A stretch of 64,000 nucleotides of DNA from Isochrysis galbana (Eukaryota > Haptophyta > Isochrysidales > Isochrysidaceae): positions 239,843-303,842 of the forward strand of contig CM030940.1 of assembly GCA_018136815.1 (NCBI GenBank), in the 5' to 3' direction. Below are positions 10,087-20,179 of the stretch, one piece after another. The notes under the pieces were generated by a model that saw only the letters and a list, made by a program, of their open reading frames with translations, was not told where the DNA came from and did no database searches. The first letter of the stretch is position 1. Each line of letters begins with the position of its first letter. Position numbers and translations under genes: made by a program.

Positions 10087-13000
10087 TCACACCTCACGCT
10101 CGTCCTCCGCGTGCGGCTGCAGGATGTTGGCAATGTAATCTTGGAAGTTGGACTCGCCCAGGTACTCGTGAGGCGTGCGCTCCGCGGCCTGCGCATCCGG
10201 GAAGGAGGAGTATTGGGATGATGCAGCCCATGTGTGTGCGAAGCTCACCAAAAGTTCAAGGCAGGTGCACGTCCGGATCGGATTCTCTTTGCGAACGGCA
10301 CTATAAAACGGGTAAGCGAGCAGGCATCACTGTCACCTGCAAGAGGCGAGTGAAGTGTGGATAGACCTCGTGCGGCTCCATATTCAGGTCGAAACCTAGC
10401 TCGACGTATGCTGACCATTCGGACCTGGTCACATGGATTAGGGCAGCGCGTTGAAGTTTAAGAAAGAATGGGGTCGGCGACACGCGGCAAGGGGTTGGGC
10501 GGGGCCGTACAAAATCCTAGGCGGAGCTGCGGCGACCGGCTGCATGGTGGTCGGGATGGCCGAGTCTGGGGACTCACGAGCCCACATTACGCATCAGGGC
10601 ATGGGAGAGATTTGCATCTTAGGGGGCGCAGCTTAGGACGGTGTGCATGGCAAGGAGCCCCCAGCATGGTGGATATGCGGTGAGGCCCACCGAAAGATTG
10701 TTGCCCTAGGGATGGAGTAATTCTTCTCGACCAACTCGAGCAGCCCGGGCAACAGTTCCGGCTCGTTCCACTTCGCGGCAAGGACAAGGCAGACGGCGGC
10801 CATAAGCTTCCGGTTGGGCTTGTGCACCACGCGTCGCAGAACGAGCTTTTCGAGGTACACATGGGCGAGCGCCGCGGTGGCAAGCTCGCCGTCGAGAGCA
10901 GCCACCCACTCGTGCATGGATTGCTTGGAGGCGCGAAGTTTTGATAGGGTGAAGCCGCGCGACACCCACTGGTGCTTGAGCGCCCATCTGCCCACCCCGA
11001 GGGTTTGGGTGTGAGCCAGAGGCGTGAGCTATGGGGCACACAGTTCTCGATGGCTAGCGCGTGAAGCCGGTGAGCATGCCAGAGGGCCTTCCGGGGAGAC
11101 GACGTACTGTTCGTTGAGCTGCGCTTTGAGCGCACGAGGCTTCACGTACGGCACGACGCTCTCGACGAAGCCAGGCAAGTTCATAACCATCCGCGCTTTG
11201 CCAGACCTGCATGGAGGGGCGATATGTGTTGTGGCTGCGGCATGGCGCGGAGGGCTCGTATCTGGCGTGTTCGCCATCGTGCGTGCGGTGCACCGCAGCG
11301 TTGCGATGGCGAGGCTGCCACGCACTGCAGTGTGGGATCATCGAGGAAAAAGGGGTCGTAGCGAGCCGGGCCCGCAGCGAAGCGTCCTGGTCTCCATCTC
11401 GGCGGTGGCCGATGCAGTGACCCAATCCCGACACCAATGTCGAGCTTGTGCTGTCCATAATCGGCGTCGCCGTTATTCGGCGAGATGAGGAAGCCATACG
11501 AGACGCCTTTGAGCTTGACGTCCGAATAGCTCTCTACGAGACACCACGGCCGCTCAAGTTTGCGCTGGCGGGAAGAGCGATGGGCTGGCATGCACAAGTG
11601 ACGACCCTCACAACACCGAGCGGAGGAGCAAGGGTGGCATGCGCGTGCCGCATGAGAGACGGGAGCGCCGCGACACCAACCCGGGCCCACCCACCCAATG
11701 AGCCAACCGTGTGCCACACACACAGCACGAGATGTGCCGATCATTAGAAGAGGGGTGGCGAACAGCCCCTCAAATGATTGGGGCGGCACAGCACCTTCAA
11801 ACTGATCCGCTGACTCATCTTCCATGTTGGCCGGTTTCAAAAGCGCGCCCTCGTCGCTGCCATTTGGCGGCCCCAAACCTTCGCCGGAAGCGTGCACCGT
11901 GCCTGTGGTGACCAAGGCACCGTCGATGTCGGCGGCGCCGCCCAAGGGCGCGATGCGCTTCGACCGCTTCTGTGCAGCCTGCAGCGGGGACACGGGGGTG
12001 GTGGCTGGTTGAGTCGCTGGTTGAGCAGAAGGGAAGCTAGTACGGCTTACCCCACGTCGCAGAAGGCGGCTCACCTGCATCTGGCGCTGCCGTTGAAGAT
12101 GCACGAGCTGCGACACAAACGGCGTCGTCTCCGGGCCACGCCTCCGAGCGCGCTCTTGATCCTCACGGACCTGAGGAGGGAGGTACAAGAGTGATGCGTC
12201 CATCGGCACCCCAAGTTGCAGGACAACGAGCAAGTCGCAGTCATGCACGTGTGGGGACGCCGACGTAGGCGCTTGCACGCGACGTGCCAGGGTGATGGTG
12301 CCACTCTCACAAATGGTAGTATCGAGAAGGCTGCAATCGGCAGCGCGCCGGCGCCGGGTGTCAAGAGAAGGCGCGCTCCGAGCACAGCCTCGGGAGCATC
12401 CTCGCTAGCCACGTGGGTGTGCCCGTCTAGGCCCCCGCCGCCTGCTGCCGCCCCCGCCAAGTAGCTACTCCCGGTCCCCGAGACGGCCACGCCGGACGAT
12501 GCACCGCGCTCTTGTACCACGCCTGCGTTGCCCGGAGGCAACGCGCGCGTAGCCGCACCAATCGCTCGCACGCGCGTGATATCAAGCACCCGTAAGCTCG
12601 CACTGCGCCCACTCAGAGCGCTGCCCTCGCTGCCAATTGCCCGCGGTCGAAACATCGAAGGCAAACTACTGCTGCGTCTTGCACCGTTCGGCGAGCAGTT
12701 CCGGCTACACGATGGTGACGCGCACAGCTGCTTGGTGCCGTCCTCCGCCGCAGGCGCGCCCTCCTTGCACTTGTCAGCGGAAGCATCAGGCGAAGCCGCC
12801 ACCTCCGCGGCGATGTGCACTGCTGCCGGACAAGTCCCGTGCGCATCCAAGCTTGCGACACGTCGAAAGGAGGCGGCCTCTAGCTCCCTGCCCGCGGCTC
12901 CAATGGAGCACACAGAAGCAGCCGCACGCATCGCATCGGAGCTGGCACCCTCGATCACGAACGGCCCGTCAATGTTTTGTCTCCGCTCAGAAGTGATGCA

Positions 13001-13531
13001 GCTCATCGGCGACATGGAAGGCGGAACCAAACCCATCGGTGTGGGCGAGCAGAGTGTGATGGACGAGAGGAATGCGACTGCAAGAGCGCCGTCGCGCGCG
13101 GCCGCCTCGCCTTCGTCAAGCTCGACTGGCGCCAGCTTGGAGAGGCTCGACCGATTCGAGACCGCCATGGTCTCCGCGGAGAGTTGCGCGTTCGTGAGCG
13201 CGGGAGAGTAGCGCACAGAGGTGGCCGCCGACGGCGCGCCACCCTCGAGCAGCAGGCATCGCGCCGAGGCGGCCGAGCCATCGTTATGCTCGTCATCTAA
13301 CTCGATTTGGCAGCTCGACGCGCAACATGAGAGACCGGCATGCGAGCTAGAAGCAGTGCCCGCCTTTGAGGCGCGCGAGTGAACGATGTGCGACGGCTCG
13401 GCCACCAGCCGGATCGACGAGAGGAACGCCTGTGCGCGCGACGGGTTGGCGACGTCAGGCGGGGGCAGATGGCGGCGCGCATGACCGCGGCAGGTTAGCG
13501 AGACAGCCCCGTCTTTGCTGGACTGCCGCAT
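10087..13531 (-). CDS. Cables-like cyclin-box protein (CDK5/ABL1 enzyme substrate family)
   Basis: Animal Cables proteins are CDK regulators and adaptors whose C-terminus is a divergent cyclin box. Proposed model: complement(join(10087..10188, 10249..10284, 10337..10424, 10691..10987, 11108..11206, 11326..11564, 11724..11978, 12075..12170, 12311..13531)), about 810 residues from ATG 13531 to TGA 10087. Each junction except 11724/11564 has clear GT/AG signals, and all keep phase. Family landmarks in order are two FLSSIxL motifs in the disordered first exon, FLDDPTLQ, VVPYVKPRALKAQLNEQ, FTLSKLRASKQS, AYVYFEKLVL-like AHVYLEKLVLRR, KPNRKLMAAVCLVLAAK and SEWSAYVELGFDL. The first 400 residues are Ser/Ala-rich and predicted disordered. 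The 36-nt exon is the least certain. No partner kinase is visible nearby. Confidence 0.86.
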
Positions 13532-14272
13532 GCCGATTTAGCCGGCAGGCGTGGGCATATTGAGGAGCATGCCTCCCCTCTCAACCCCCCGCCTCCCCCA
13601 ATTCCACGACCTCTCCCTCCGTCTGCCACCGACTCGCCTCCCCCTCCCCCTCTCCCTTCCCCCCCTGCCCCCCTCTGCTCTCCCTCACTTGCCCCCCCTT
13701 CCTCCCTGCCCGCTATCCCGCACCCCCTCCCCTCCCCTCATCCCCCCCCCCCCCTCCACACACACACACCCCGACCCACCCCCACCCCCACACCCCTTTA
13801 CCTCCTTCTCCCCCCCCTTCCACTTCACCTGTGCTGCCACCAGCTCCGCTACAGAGGAGAAGCCACACGAGCAGGTGCACGGGCACCCCGGCGAGCACGA
13901 GGCGCCGCAGCCCGCCCGCGGTCCGCCGTAGCCAGCCCCTCCACACCGCGCGGCCCCCACAGCCCCCACAGACCCCATCGCCGACGGCCGCAGCCGCTCT
14001 CCTCCCCCACACAGCAGCAGGTCCTCCCTCCCCGCCCCCCTCTCCGCCTCCCCGCCCCCCCTTCCGCCCCCCCTCTCCTTCTCTCGGTGTATTCATGTGA
14101 ATACTCCCTAAAGTAGTAAGTAGTGGATTCATGTGAATACGTGGGCGTGGGTCGAGACTCGCACTCCCACGCCCGCGATGGGCCTGCCGTCGAGCTGACC
14201 TTCCCCCCATCCCTGGTCGCCAGGCAGACAGAGGCCTCTGGGAGGCTCCCATGGCCAGCGAGGCAAGCGTGG
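13532..14272. other. C-rich low-complexity region upstream of the Cables-like gene
   Basis: Positions 13560-14090 are long CCCC/CCTC tracts with CA repeats. This is probably the 5' flank of the minus-strand gene that starts at 13531. Long open frames here are compositional. Direct ATGTGAATAC repeats occur near 14095 and 14131. Confidence 0.5.
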
Positions 14273-15209
14273 GAGAAAAAAAATCTTCTTAAAAATCACC
14301 GCTGCATACGTGCATGTGTTGTATTCCTGCCCATCTGAAGGCTGTAGGCATGAATATTCGTGTAAGGTACGCGCTCACAATTACAATTGAACAGTTCCCC
14401 GTGTTGCCACTGACGCACAAGACACACAGATTCGGATTCCCCATGGTCTCAAGTCCAGGTTCGCAGATTTTGGTCTCGAAATTTGCGATTCGAATTTTGT
14501 TTTTGCTGTTACTATAATTGTGGGCTCGTTTAAGGTAATAAACCGGCATGACTTCGACTTCTCGTTCCGCAGTCGCTCTGCGAGACTCTCTCTCTCTCTC
14601 TCTCTCCGTCCTCCTCTCCTCGGCCGACGGAGGGAAGTTTCGTCCAAAACATTCTCCGGTCCCAGGATGTTCCGTGGGGGTCTCTCGGTCTCTCTGCGCT
14701 CCGCGAGGGAAAGGACGCGATCTCGCTCCGAGATCAGCCTCGCGCCCTCCCACGCTGCCCCGCCGTGCCCTCGGTCCCTCGCCCCCCCGCGGCAGGTTCT
14801 TCCTCTCGGCGTGCCATCCGTCGCCTCCGGCCGTTATATTATTCCCCCCCCCGCGCGAGGTTCTTCTCCTCCGCGCGCGGTTCGTTTCCTCCGGCCGTCG
14901 TTCGTCCCCCCCCCCCCGCGCGCGCTGTTCCCCCCCCCTCGCTTCGATTCCTCTCGCGATTCCTTCGATGATTGCCTCCATCTCGTCCGTTCTTCTTCGC
15001 GATTCTCGCGGAGGGGGCACCGATGTTTAACGTTAGTTTCGCCGCGTTTTCGGTGAAAGAAAGGAAGAACGAATGGCACGCGCCTCGCGTCTCGCGTCTT
15101 GTTTCGTCGCCCCTTGCTCGTTGCTTGTCTAGAAGGTCTCTCCGCACATCGCCTTCTTCCCCCGGCGCGATTTTGGATCTCTCCTCGACCCTCCGCGTTG
15201 GCTTCAGCG
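14273..15209. repeat. Repeat mosaic with LINE tail and pyrimidine tract
   Basis: A short LINE tail signature (AAAAAAATCTTCTTAAAAA, about 14275) is followed by about 200 bp (14310-14520) that matches, in reverse, 60880-61075. A (CT)n run lies at about 14585-14605, and the rest is GC-rich. No gene is supported. Confidence 0.5.
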
Positions 15210-17462
15210 GCCTTTCTGGGAAGGGCTAGAAAACGACTCCTTCTGGGAGAAGCTATACGCAAAGCTTAAGAAAAAGGTCGCAACATGGAGAGGTCTGAAG
15301 AGTCTCTCCATTCACGGGAGGACGCTACTAGTGAACTTCATAATCTACGGGACGCCGAGATATTGGCTATCCACGTCCACTCCTCCGGCATGGTTCATGG
15401 AGGCCATAGACTCGGACGTGCAAACTATACTGTGGGATAGGTCTCCCCGACTTCAGGCGGACGAACTAGGCTCCTCGCAAGAGGGTCGGAAATGGATAAC
15501 CCTTCCGGCATATCCAAGGGTAGGCACAAGCGAGGACGGGCCCCTATTGGGGGTCGGACTACTTCCCATGGCCGAACACACGAGGGCGCTCCAAGCGATA
15601 CGGATAGTCCGATATCTAAACCCGTCAATGGCGGAATGGAAGATAGTCTTGGATCAATGGTTCAGCCGCACCCCCTTAGGGCGAGCGGCGGTCTTTTCGA
15701 AGGTCGACTCGAAGAGCCTCACGGCTAGCATTCGCGGCAATAACACGCTCCCGGCCTTCTGGAAGCACGCGCTGGAAAACTTCAGAAGGATCAAATTCCT
15801 TAGGGGAGAAATCACACGAGAAGGCACTCAGGGCTCCCCGATATGGCACAATCTTTTCCACAAGCCTCCGGCTATTCATCACTCACATAGGTCGAAATGG
15901 GAGTCTCTACAGACAGTTATCGTTCACAACACCATAAACCCGGATACGGGGGACGTTTACACTATGGAAGAATGCGCGGCTTACTTGCCGGACGGAGAAC
16001 GTTGGATACGCCATAGGGGAAATTACATATCGGTAGGCCCCTTTCTTAAGTCGTGGGAAAAGATTTCTGAGTGGACGAGATCAAGACTAATACATACCAT
16101 TTTCGATTATATGAACCTTCTTAGAAAACAAGCGAAGATTCCGCCCCCGGCTCCAGAGGAGCAAGAGATAGTCCCTCAGGAAGATCCGGACGCACACGAT
16201 CTAGGCGAGATCCTAGTGGACATTAACCATAACTTTTATCTGCGCCGAAGAGGCGACTACCACAAAGTCCAGCTCAATGTCATGGGAGAGCCCCACATCC
16301 ACGAGCGGATTAGCCCGCAACTACTGCCCGACGAACTATACACCCCGCTGAAGTGGGGACGTGCGTACGACGGCCCGGCGGAAACGGCGTACCCGTTACC
16401 TCAAGAATACATGCTAAACGGCACGCGTACAACACTAGAGGGTGTAAGTGTCAGGGACTTGACTAAAGCGTTCCTCGCCTTGAGGAAAACCAAAACACAA
16501 AAATCCACACTAAGATGGGAAAAAAGGTTACCGGTCCTCTCGGGAAAGTGGAAACAAATATCGCAATTATATAAATATAACTTTTTGACGCCTAGAGACT
16601 CTTATATGCATTTCAAACATGTCCTACATAGGAGGCTAGCTACAGCTAACCGCTTTGCTGACGATCCAACATGCCGCTTTTGCGGCATAGCCCCTGAAAG
16701 CTCCACCCACCTGGCCTCATGTATCGCGACGGAGCGCATCTTTGAATTCATAGAAGGACTTCTGGGGATTAGCCTTAGGCCGGGATCCGAAACAACCCAA
16801 CGACTTTTCTGCTATCAAGTGGACAGACCGCACCCCTCCTCGGGATACCTAGGCATCCTGGCGTGGAGGTACATCCTAACTGACTTTTATAACATCCAAT
16901 ATGGTAACGCGGACGGCAGGTCCGTTAGGTCGATCTTAAGGGCGATCCTTGCGAGATACCACCTATTAGTAACGGCGAAAGTCGGGTTCTTTCAGAGGCT
17001 GAAAAAACAACGAGAGAATATGGGGCTACACGCCCCGAGTAACAAACACATTAAGAAATTGATAAGTCCGCTCTACACGGTGGACAAGGAGTTCAACCTA
17101 GGAACATCGGAAGACCTCCTGCAGGCGGCGAGAGGTCTAGACATACGTAACATCACCTAAGGCACTTAATACCGCGTCTTAGAAGAAACCGCGGAGGATA
17201 TCAATGATGATCCCACGATATACAATAGAAGGCAACCCGAATTAACACTAGCACAAAGGACGAATCACAGTCTCCAGCCCCCTTCTCTCCAACTCCCGGC
17301 CGAAGCAGCGCGCGCGGCCTCCCCGGAACCAGCTTCTCCGATAAAGAGGGAACTGGGAAAGGGGGAGGGGGTTGTCAGGGGTTAAGGTTGGGTAGTAGGG
17401 AGGTACACTAGCACACTGCCTCACGCCGCACGAGTAGCGGGGAATTTTAAGAAGATTTTTTT
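15210..17462 (+). mobile_element. 5'-truncated LINE, C-terminal RT region and 3' UTR intact
   Basis: An open frame runs from about 15213 to the stop at 17160. It starts inside the RT gene at PFWEGLEND, the point where the fragment near 8275 stops. It continues through SIHGRTLLVNF and GTPRYWLST, the usual post-RT region, and a zinc-binding cluster CRFCGIAPESSTHLASC (CxxC, H, C) typical of zf-RVT in non-LTR elements. It ends GLDIRNIT. The ~300-bp 3' UTR ends AAGAAGATTTTTTTTT. Lack of any stop in 640 codons suggests a recent insertion. No target duplication could be identified. Confidence 0.85.
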
Positions 17463-17846
17463 TTCTTCTCCCTGTCGTATGTTTATATTGTTCTGAAATG
17501 CATCACGTATCTTGGAGGGAGGAAGGACAGGAGGGGACTGCGACACCCTCGCGACGGAGGTGGAGGTGGGGGGCGGGGTCCTTATAAATCCACTTATGAT
17601 GTCTTCATTGAATTGGGATAAATTCCGTTCCTTCGTGCTTAGCAGCAAGGAGTCAAACCACCGGTATACATGGGTGAAACCTCTAATCATCAAAGTTCTA
17701 AGCTGTTTCTGAATTTGGTCGAGTTCTTTGTATACAACGTCGACCCCAGGGCCTTCGAATCTCCATCCATTGCTATCTCGGCGCAATAACACGCATTCAG
17801 TGTCGCAATCGGTGGGCAAAGCATACGCTGAATCTTGAACGTTCAT
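17421..17846 (-). CDS. Unrecognised 141-aa ORF, AT-richer than its surroundings
   Basis: The frame starts at ATG 17846 and has balanced codon use and a hydrophilic sequence, including ELDQIQKQL and RWFDSLLL. It does not resemble the Pro/Arg/Ala-rich shadow frames common in this window. Its last ~14 codons run into the reverse complement of the LINE 3' end, so the natural C-terminus was probably replaced by the LINE insertion. The family is not recognised. It may be the remnant of a gene disrupted by that insertion. Confidence 0.4.
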   Translation of the reverse strand: MNVQDSAYALPTDCDTECVLLRRDSNGWRFEGPGVDVVYKELDQIQKQLRTLMIRGFTHVYRWFDSLLLSTKERNLSQFNEDIISGFIRTPPPTSTSVARVSQSPPVLPPSKIRDAFQNNINIRQGEEKKIFLKFPATRAA

Positions 17847-17988
17847 GCCCGGCGCCCCCTTGTTCGTGTCAGAGGGACAAAAAAAATCTTCCCCCCGCTC
17901 ACAAGGGACTCGGTGACCCTTTTATGACCCGACATGCTGCTTACCATACACGCAGTAGAATAATTTTCCAAGGTATTGATCTCATTTC

Positions 17989-18057
17989 CCTCCGGCTCCC
18001 CCTCCGGCTCCCCCTCCGGCTCCCCCTCCGGCTCCCCCTCCGGCTCCCCCTCCGGTC
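17989..18057. repeat. 12-bp tandem repeat (CCCCTCCGGCTC)n
   Basis: About six perfect copies of a 12-bp unit lie between the AT-richer ORF and the GNAT-like ORF. Confidence 0.85.
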
Positions 18058-18069
18058 ACGCCGCCTTCG

Positions 18070-18507
18070 TCACAGACTGACAACCATGTGCACCACCGCT
18101 TTCTCGCCGAGCCAAGGATGTCTCAAACGAAGGGAGGGGGCCTCGAGCCGACGGGGAACTCCACTGCGGGCTACCCGGAAGCCCACGCGATGATACAACG
18201 AGACGGGCCCCGACTCGAGCAACGTCCACAACCACAGGCGCCGCATCCCTAGCTCACGAGCGACACGCATCGCTTCCCGTAACAAAGCCCTCCCAACGCC
18301 TTGACCGCGCCAATCGGGGGTCACCCAAAAGTCGCACAGCTCGCCCGAGCGCCCACCCGACAGCAGGTTCACGCGCACCAAGCCCTTCGTCGAAGCAACG
18401 GCGAACGCTCCTTTCGCGGGGCGCGAGTAAGACGGTGGGATATCGGCGCTCCAGTGCGAAAAGGGCACCACGTGCCACGTGCATCCTTCGTCGACCCAAA
18501 GAGCCGC
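18070..18507 (-). CDS. GNAT-type N-acetyltransferase, N-terminus unresolved
   Basis: GNAT enzymes transfer an acetyl group from acetyl-CoA to an amine. The acetyl-CoA loop is clear: TPDWRGQGVGRALLREAMRVA fits motif A (R-x-x-G-x-G/A), and the later SLYHRVGF matches the C-terminal Y-x-x-x-GF motif. The frame reads back to a plausible splice acceptor near 18508 and has no ATG before the domain, so at least one 5' exon is missing or undetected. A second, shorter copy of the motif-A section (ALLREAVRVARELG) lies at 18565-18680 in the same orientation, so this locus is partly duplicated and may be a decaying gene. The substrate is not predictable. Confidence 0.62.
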   Translation of the reverse strand, partial: AALWVDEGCTWHVVPFSHWSADIPPSYSRPAKGAFAVASTKGLVRVNLLSGGRSGELCDFWVTPDWRGQGVGRALLREAMRVARELGMRRLWLWTLLESGPVSLYHRVGFRVARSGVPRRLEAPSLRLRHPWLGEKAVVHMVVSL

Positions 18508-18564
18508 CTACCTGTCCTAACCCGAATTTTATGGCGAGGGGGGACGACCCGCATCGCGTTCTTT

Positions 18565-18680
18565 TGGGAGCGACTCGAGTAACGTCCACAACCACAGGCG
18601 CCGCATCCCTAGCTCACGAGCGACACGCACCGCTTCCCGTAACAAAGCGCTCCCAACGCCTGGACCGCACCAATCTCCGT
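18565..18680 (-). pseudogene. Partial duplicate of the GNAT motif-A segment
   Basis: This segment repeats nearly the same sequence as about 18205-18325, including GALLREAVRVARELGMRRL. It breaks off after LLES on one side and runs into minisatellite on the other. A third short shared phrase (CATCGCGTTCTTTTGGGAGCG) follows both at 18553 and at 19224. Confidence 0.65.
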
Positions 18681-18696
18681 CCCCCTCCGGCATCTC

Positions 18697-18797
18697 CCCC
18701 CCCGTCCCTCCGGCATCTCCCTTCCTTCTCCCCTCCTCCGGCATCTCCCCTCCTCCGGCATCTCCCCTCCTCCGGCATCTCCCCTCCTCCGGCATGG
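18697..18797. repeat. CTCC-rich minisatellite
   Basis: Tandem copies of about 17 bp reading CCTCCGGCATCTCCCCT, roughly five units, with slight length variation at the left edge. Confidence 0.8.
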
Positions 18798-18861
18798 CGC
18801 TAATCCTCATAAAAAAAATAGAGGTCTCAAAAAAAAATGTTGCCATGAATACAACACACAA

Positions 18862-19083
18862 ATGGCGGACGAAGAAATCTTGAAGAAAATCAAGAGTTAT
18901 GAGTTGATTAAACAGTCTAGCAAAGAGGCTATGGAGCTATCCAAACTCATTCTTGATATACTTCGTCCAAATCAGGACATCCAATCGGAAGTTAAACTAT
19001 TAAAACTGAAAATAGAGGGTTATCAAGCAAACATCCGCCTAGCGGAAGCTGAACTAAAACGACTCAGGCGACAAATAAGGTAA
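18862..19083 (+). CDS. Small coiled-coil ORF or first exon (73 aa)
   Basis: The frame starts at ATG 18862 and is rich in Lys, Glu, Leu and Ile, with heptad spacing suggesting a coiled coil (SEVKLLKLKIEGYQANIRL and onward). Base composition is far lower in GC than the flanks. The end reads ATAAG followed by GTAAGC, a strong splice donor at about 19079, so this may be the first exon of a spliced gene rather than a complete 73-aa protein. No continuing exon was identified in the repetitive sequence downstream. The family is not recognised. Confidence 0.4.
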   Translation: MADEEILKKIKSYELIKQSSKEAMELSKLILDILRPNQDIQSEVKLLKLKIEGYQANIRLAEAELKRLRRQIR

Positions 19084-19507
19084 GCGCGCCCTTTCCGACC
19101 GGGTACTTGCCCAATATAAAATTTCCAAGGGGGGCCAACGAAGGGAAGAGGCTGCCGCCGGCGGCGTCCCGCCTGGGTCGGGTGAAGGCCCTTGGTCGGG
19201 GTGGCGAGGGGGGGGGCGACCCGCATCGCGTTCTTTTGGGAGCGGACCATCGTAACGAAACGCGGGTGGAGTGTGTTTGTATTCAGTGTCTGTAGCGCAC
19301 GTCATGCCCCCCACTGCGCGTGCGCGAGCCGCTCGCGCGAGGATCAATCCGGAGGCGTCTTCCTCCCCGCGCGCTTTCTTCTTTTTTCGCCGCGCGGACT
19401 CACCCCAGCGTTTCGTTACGGGTTTTATCTAGCCGACGTTTATGACAAAAAAAAACTGGCACCGAATGAAGGCAAGGCGCCTGACGAATTCTTCGGAAGG
19501 GCCGGTT

Positions 19508-20179
19508 CATCCGCCCACCGTTCAACGGATAACGGTCTGCCCACTTCCCGCGCCCCCTCATTTCGCAGAGGGGCAATCGAAGGGGCGTGCGATCCGATCT
19601 CGATCCTCCAACGCACAGCTCGGCGATCTCGACGGATGTGCCACTCATCATCGGCACCAATCTCGCTCTGATCTTCGATCTCGCCACTCAGATACCGAAC
19701 GGGCATCGGCGACGCCGCGGACGCCACGCGACGATCTCGCTCGTATCCCACCGGCTTTGATTGGCCAATCTCGGCAGCGTCTCATCCGCCTTCTCTCCTC
19801 AGCAGAGCCCATCGCCTCGCTCCCCTCCCGCCACCCTTGCCCCCGCTCCCCCCGCCCCCCGCTCCCCCTCCCCCCTCCCACCTCCCCCGCAAGCTCCGGG
19901 CCCGTACGCCCCGCCGTCCCCACCACACCTCCCTGCCGCTCCTCCACCCTGCCCCACTTCTCGAACCAACCTGACGACTGAAGCCCGTTCATCCCACAGG
20001 CCGCTTGCACCCCTCGCCCGCTGCAGCCATCTCCTCGCACGCAAGGCGCTCCGCTCCTGTTACCAACCGTGGCTCTCGACCTGAATCGAAAGGAAGATAG
20101 CCCTTCGGACGAGTGCTGTGTCTAGCTGCCGCTCGCCTCGACGCAAGAGCCGTTCTCAGCGGCCCACCAGAGCTCCGTC
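19508..20179 (+). promoter_or_regulatory. Conserved 5' leader of the first 445-codon gene
   Basis: These ~670 bases match 41133-41807 very closely. Similarity starts abruptly at TCATCCGCCCACCGTTCAAC. The leader contains a palindromic CCAAT-type box ATTGGCCAAT at 19760-19769 (41388-41397 in the copy) and a C-rich stretch. It is probably the promoter and 5' UTR duplicated with the gene. Confidence 0.6.

Noticed and set aside
13560..14090. Proline-rich secreted protein on the plus strand
   Set aside because: A C-homopolymer-rich region with no signal peptide or flanking domain; it lies in the 5' flank of the Cables-like gene.
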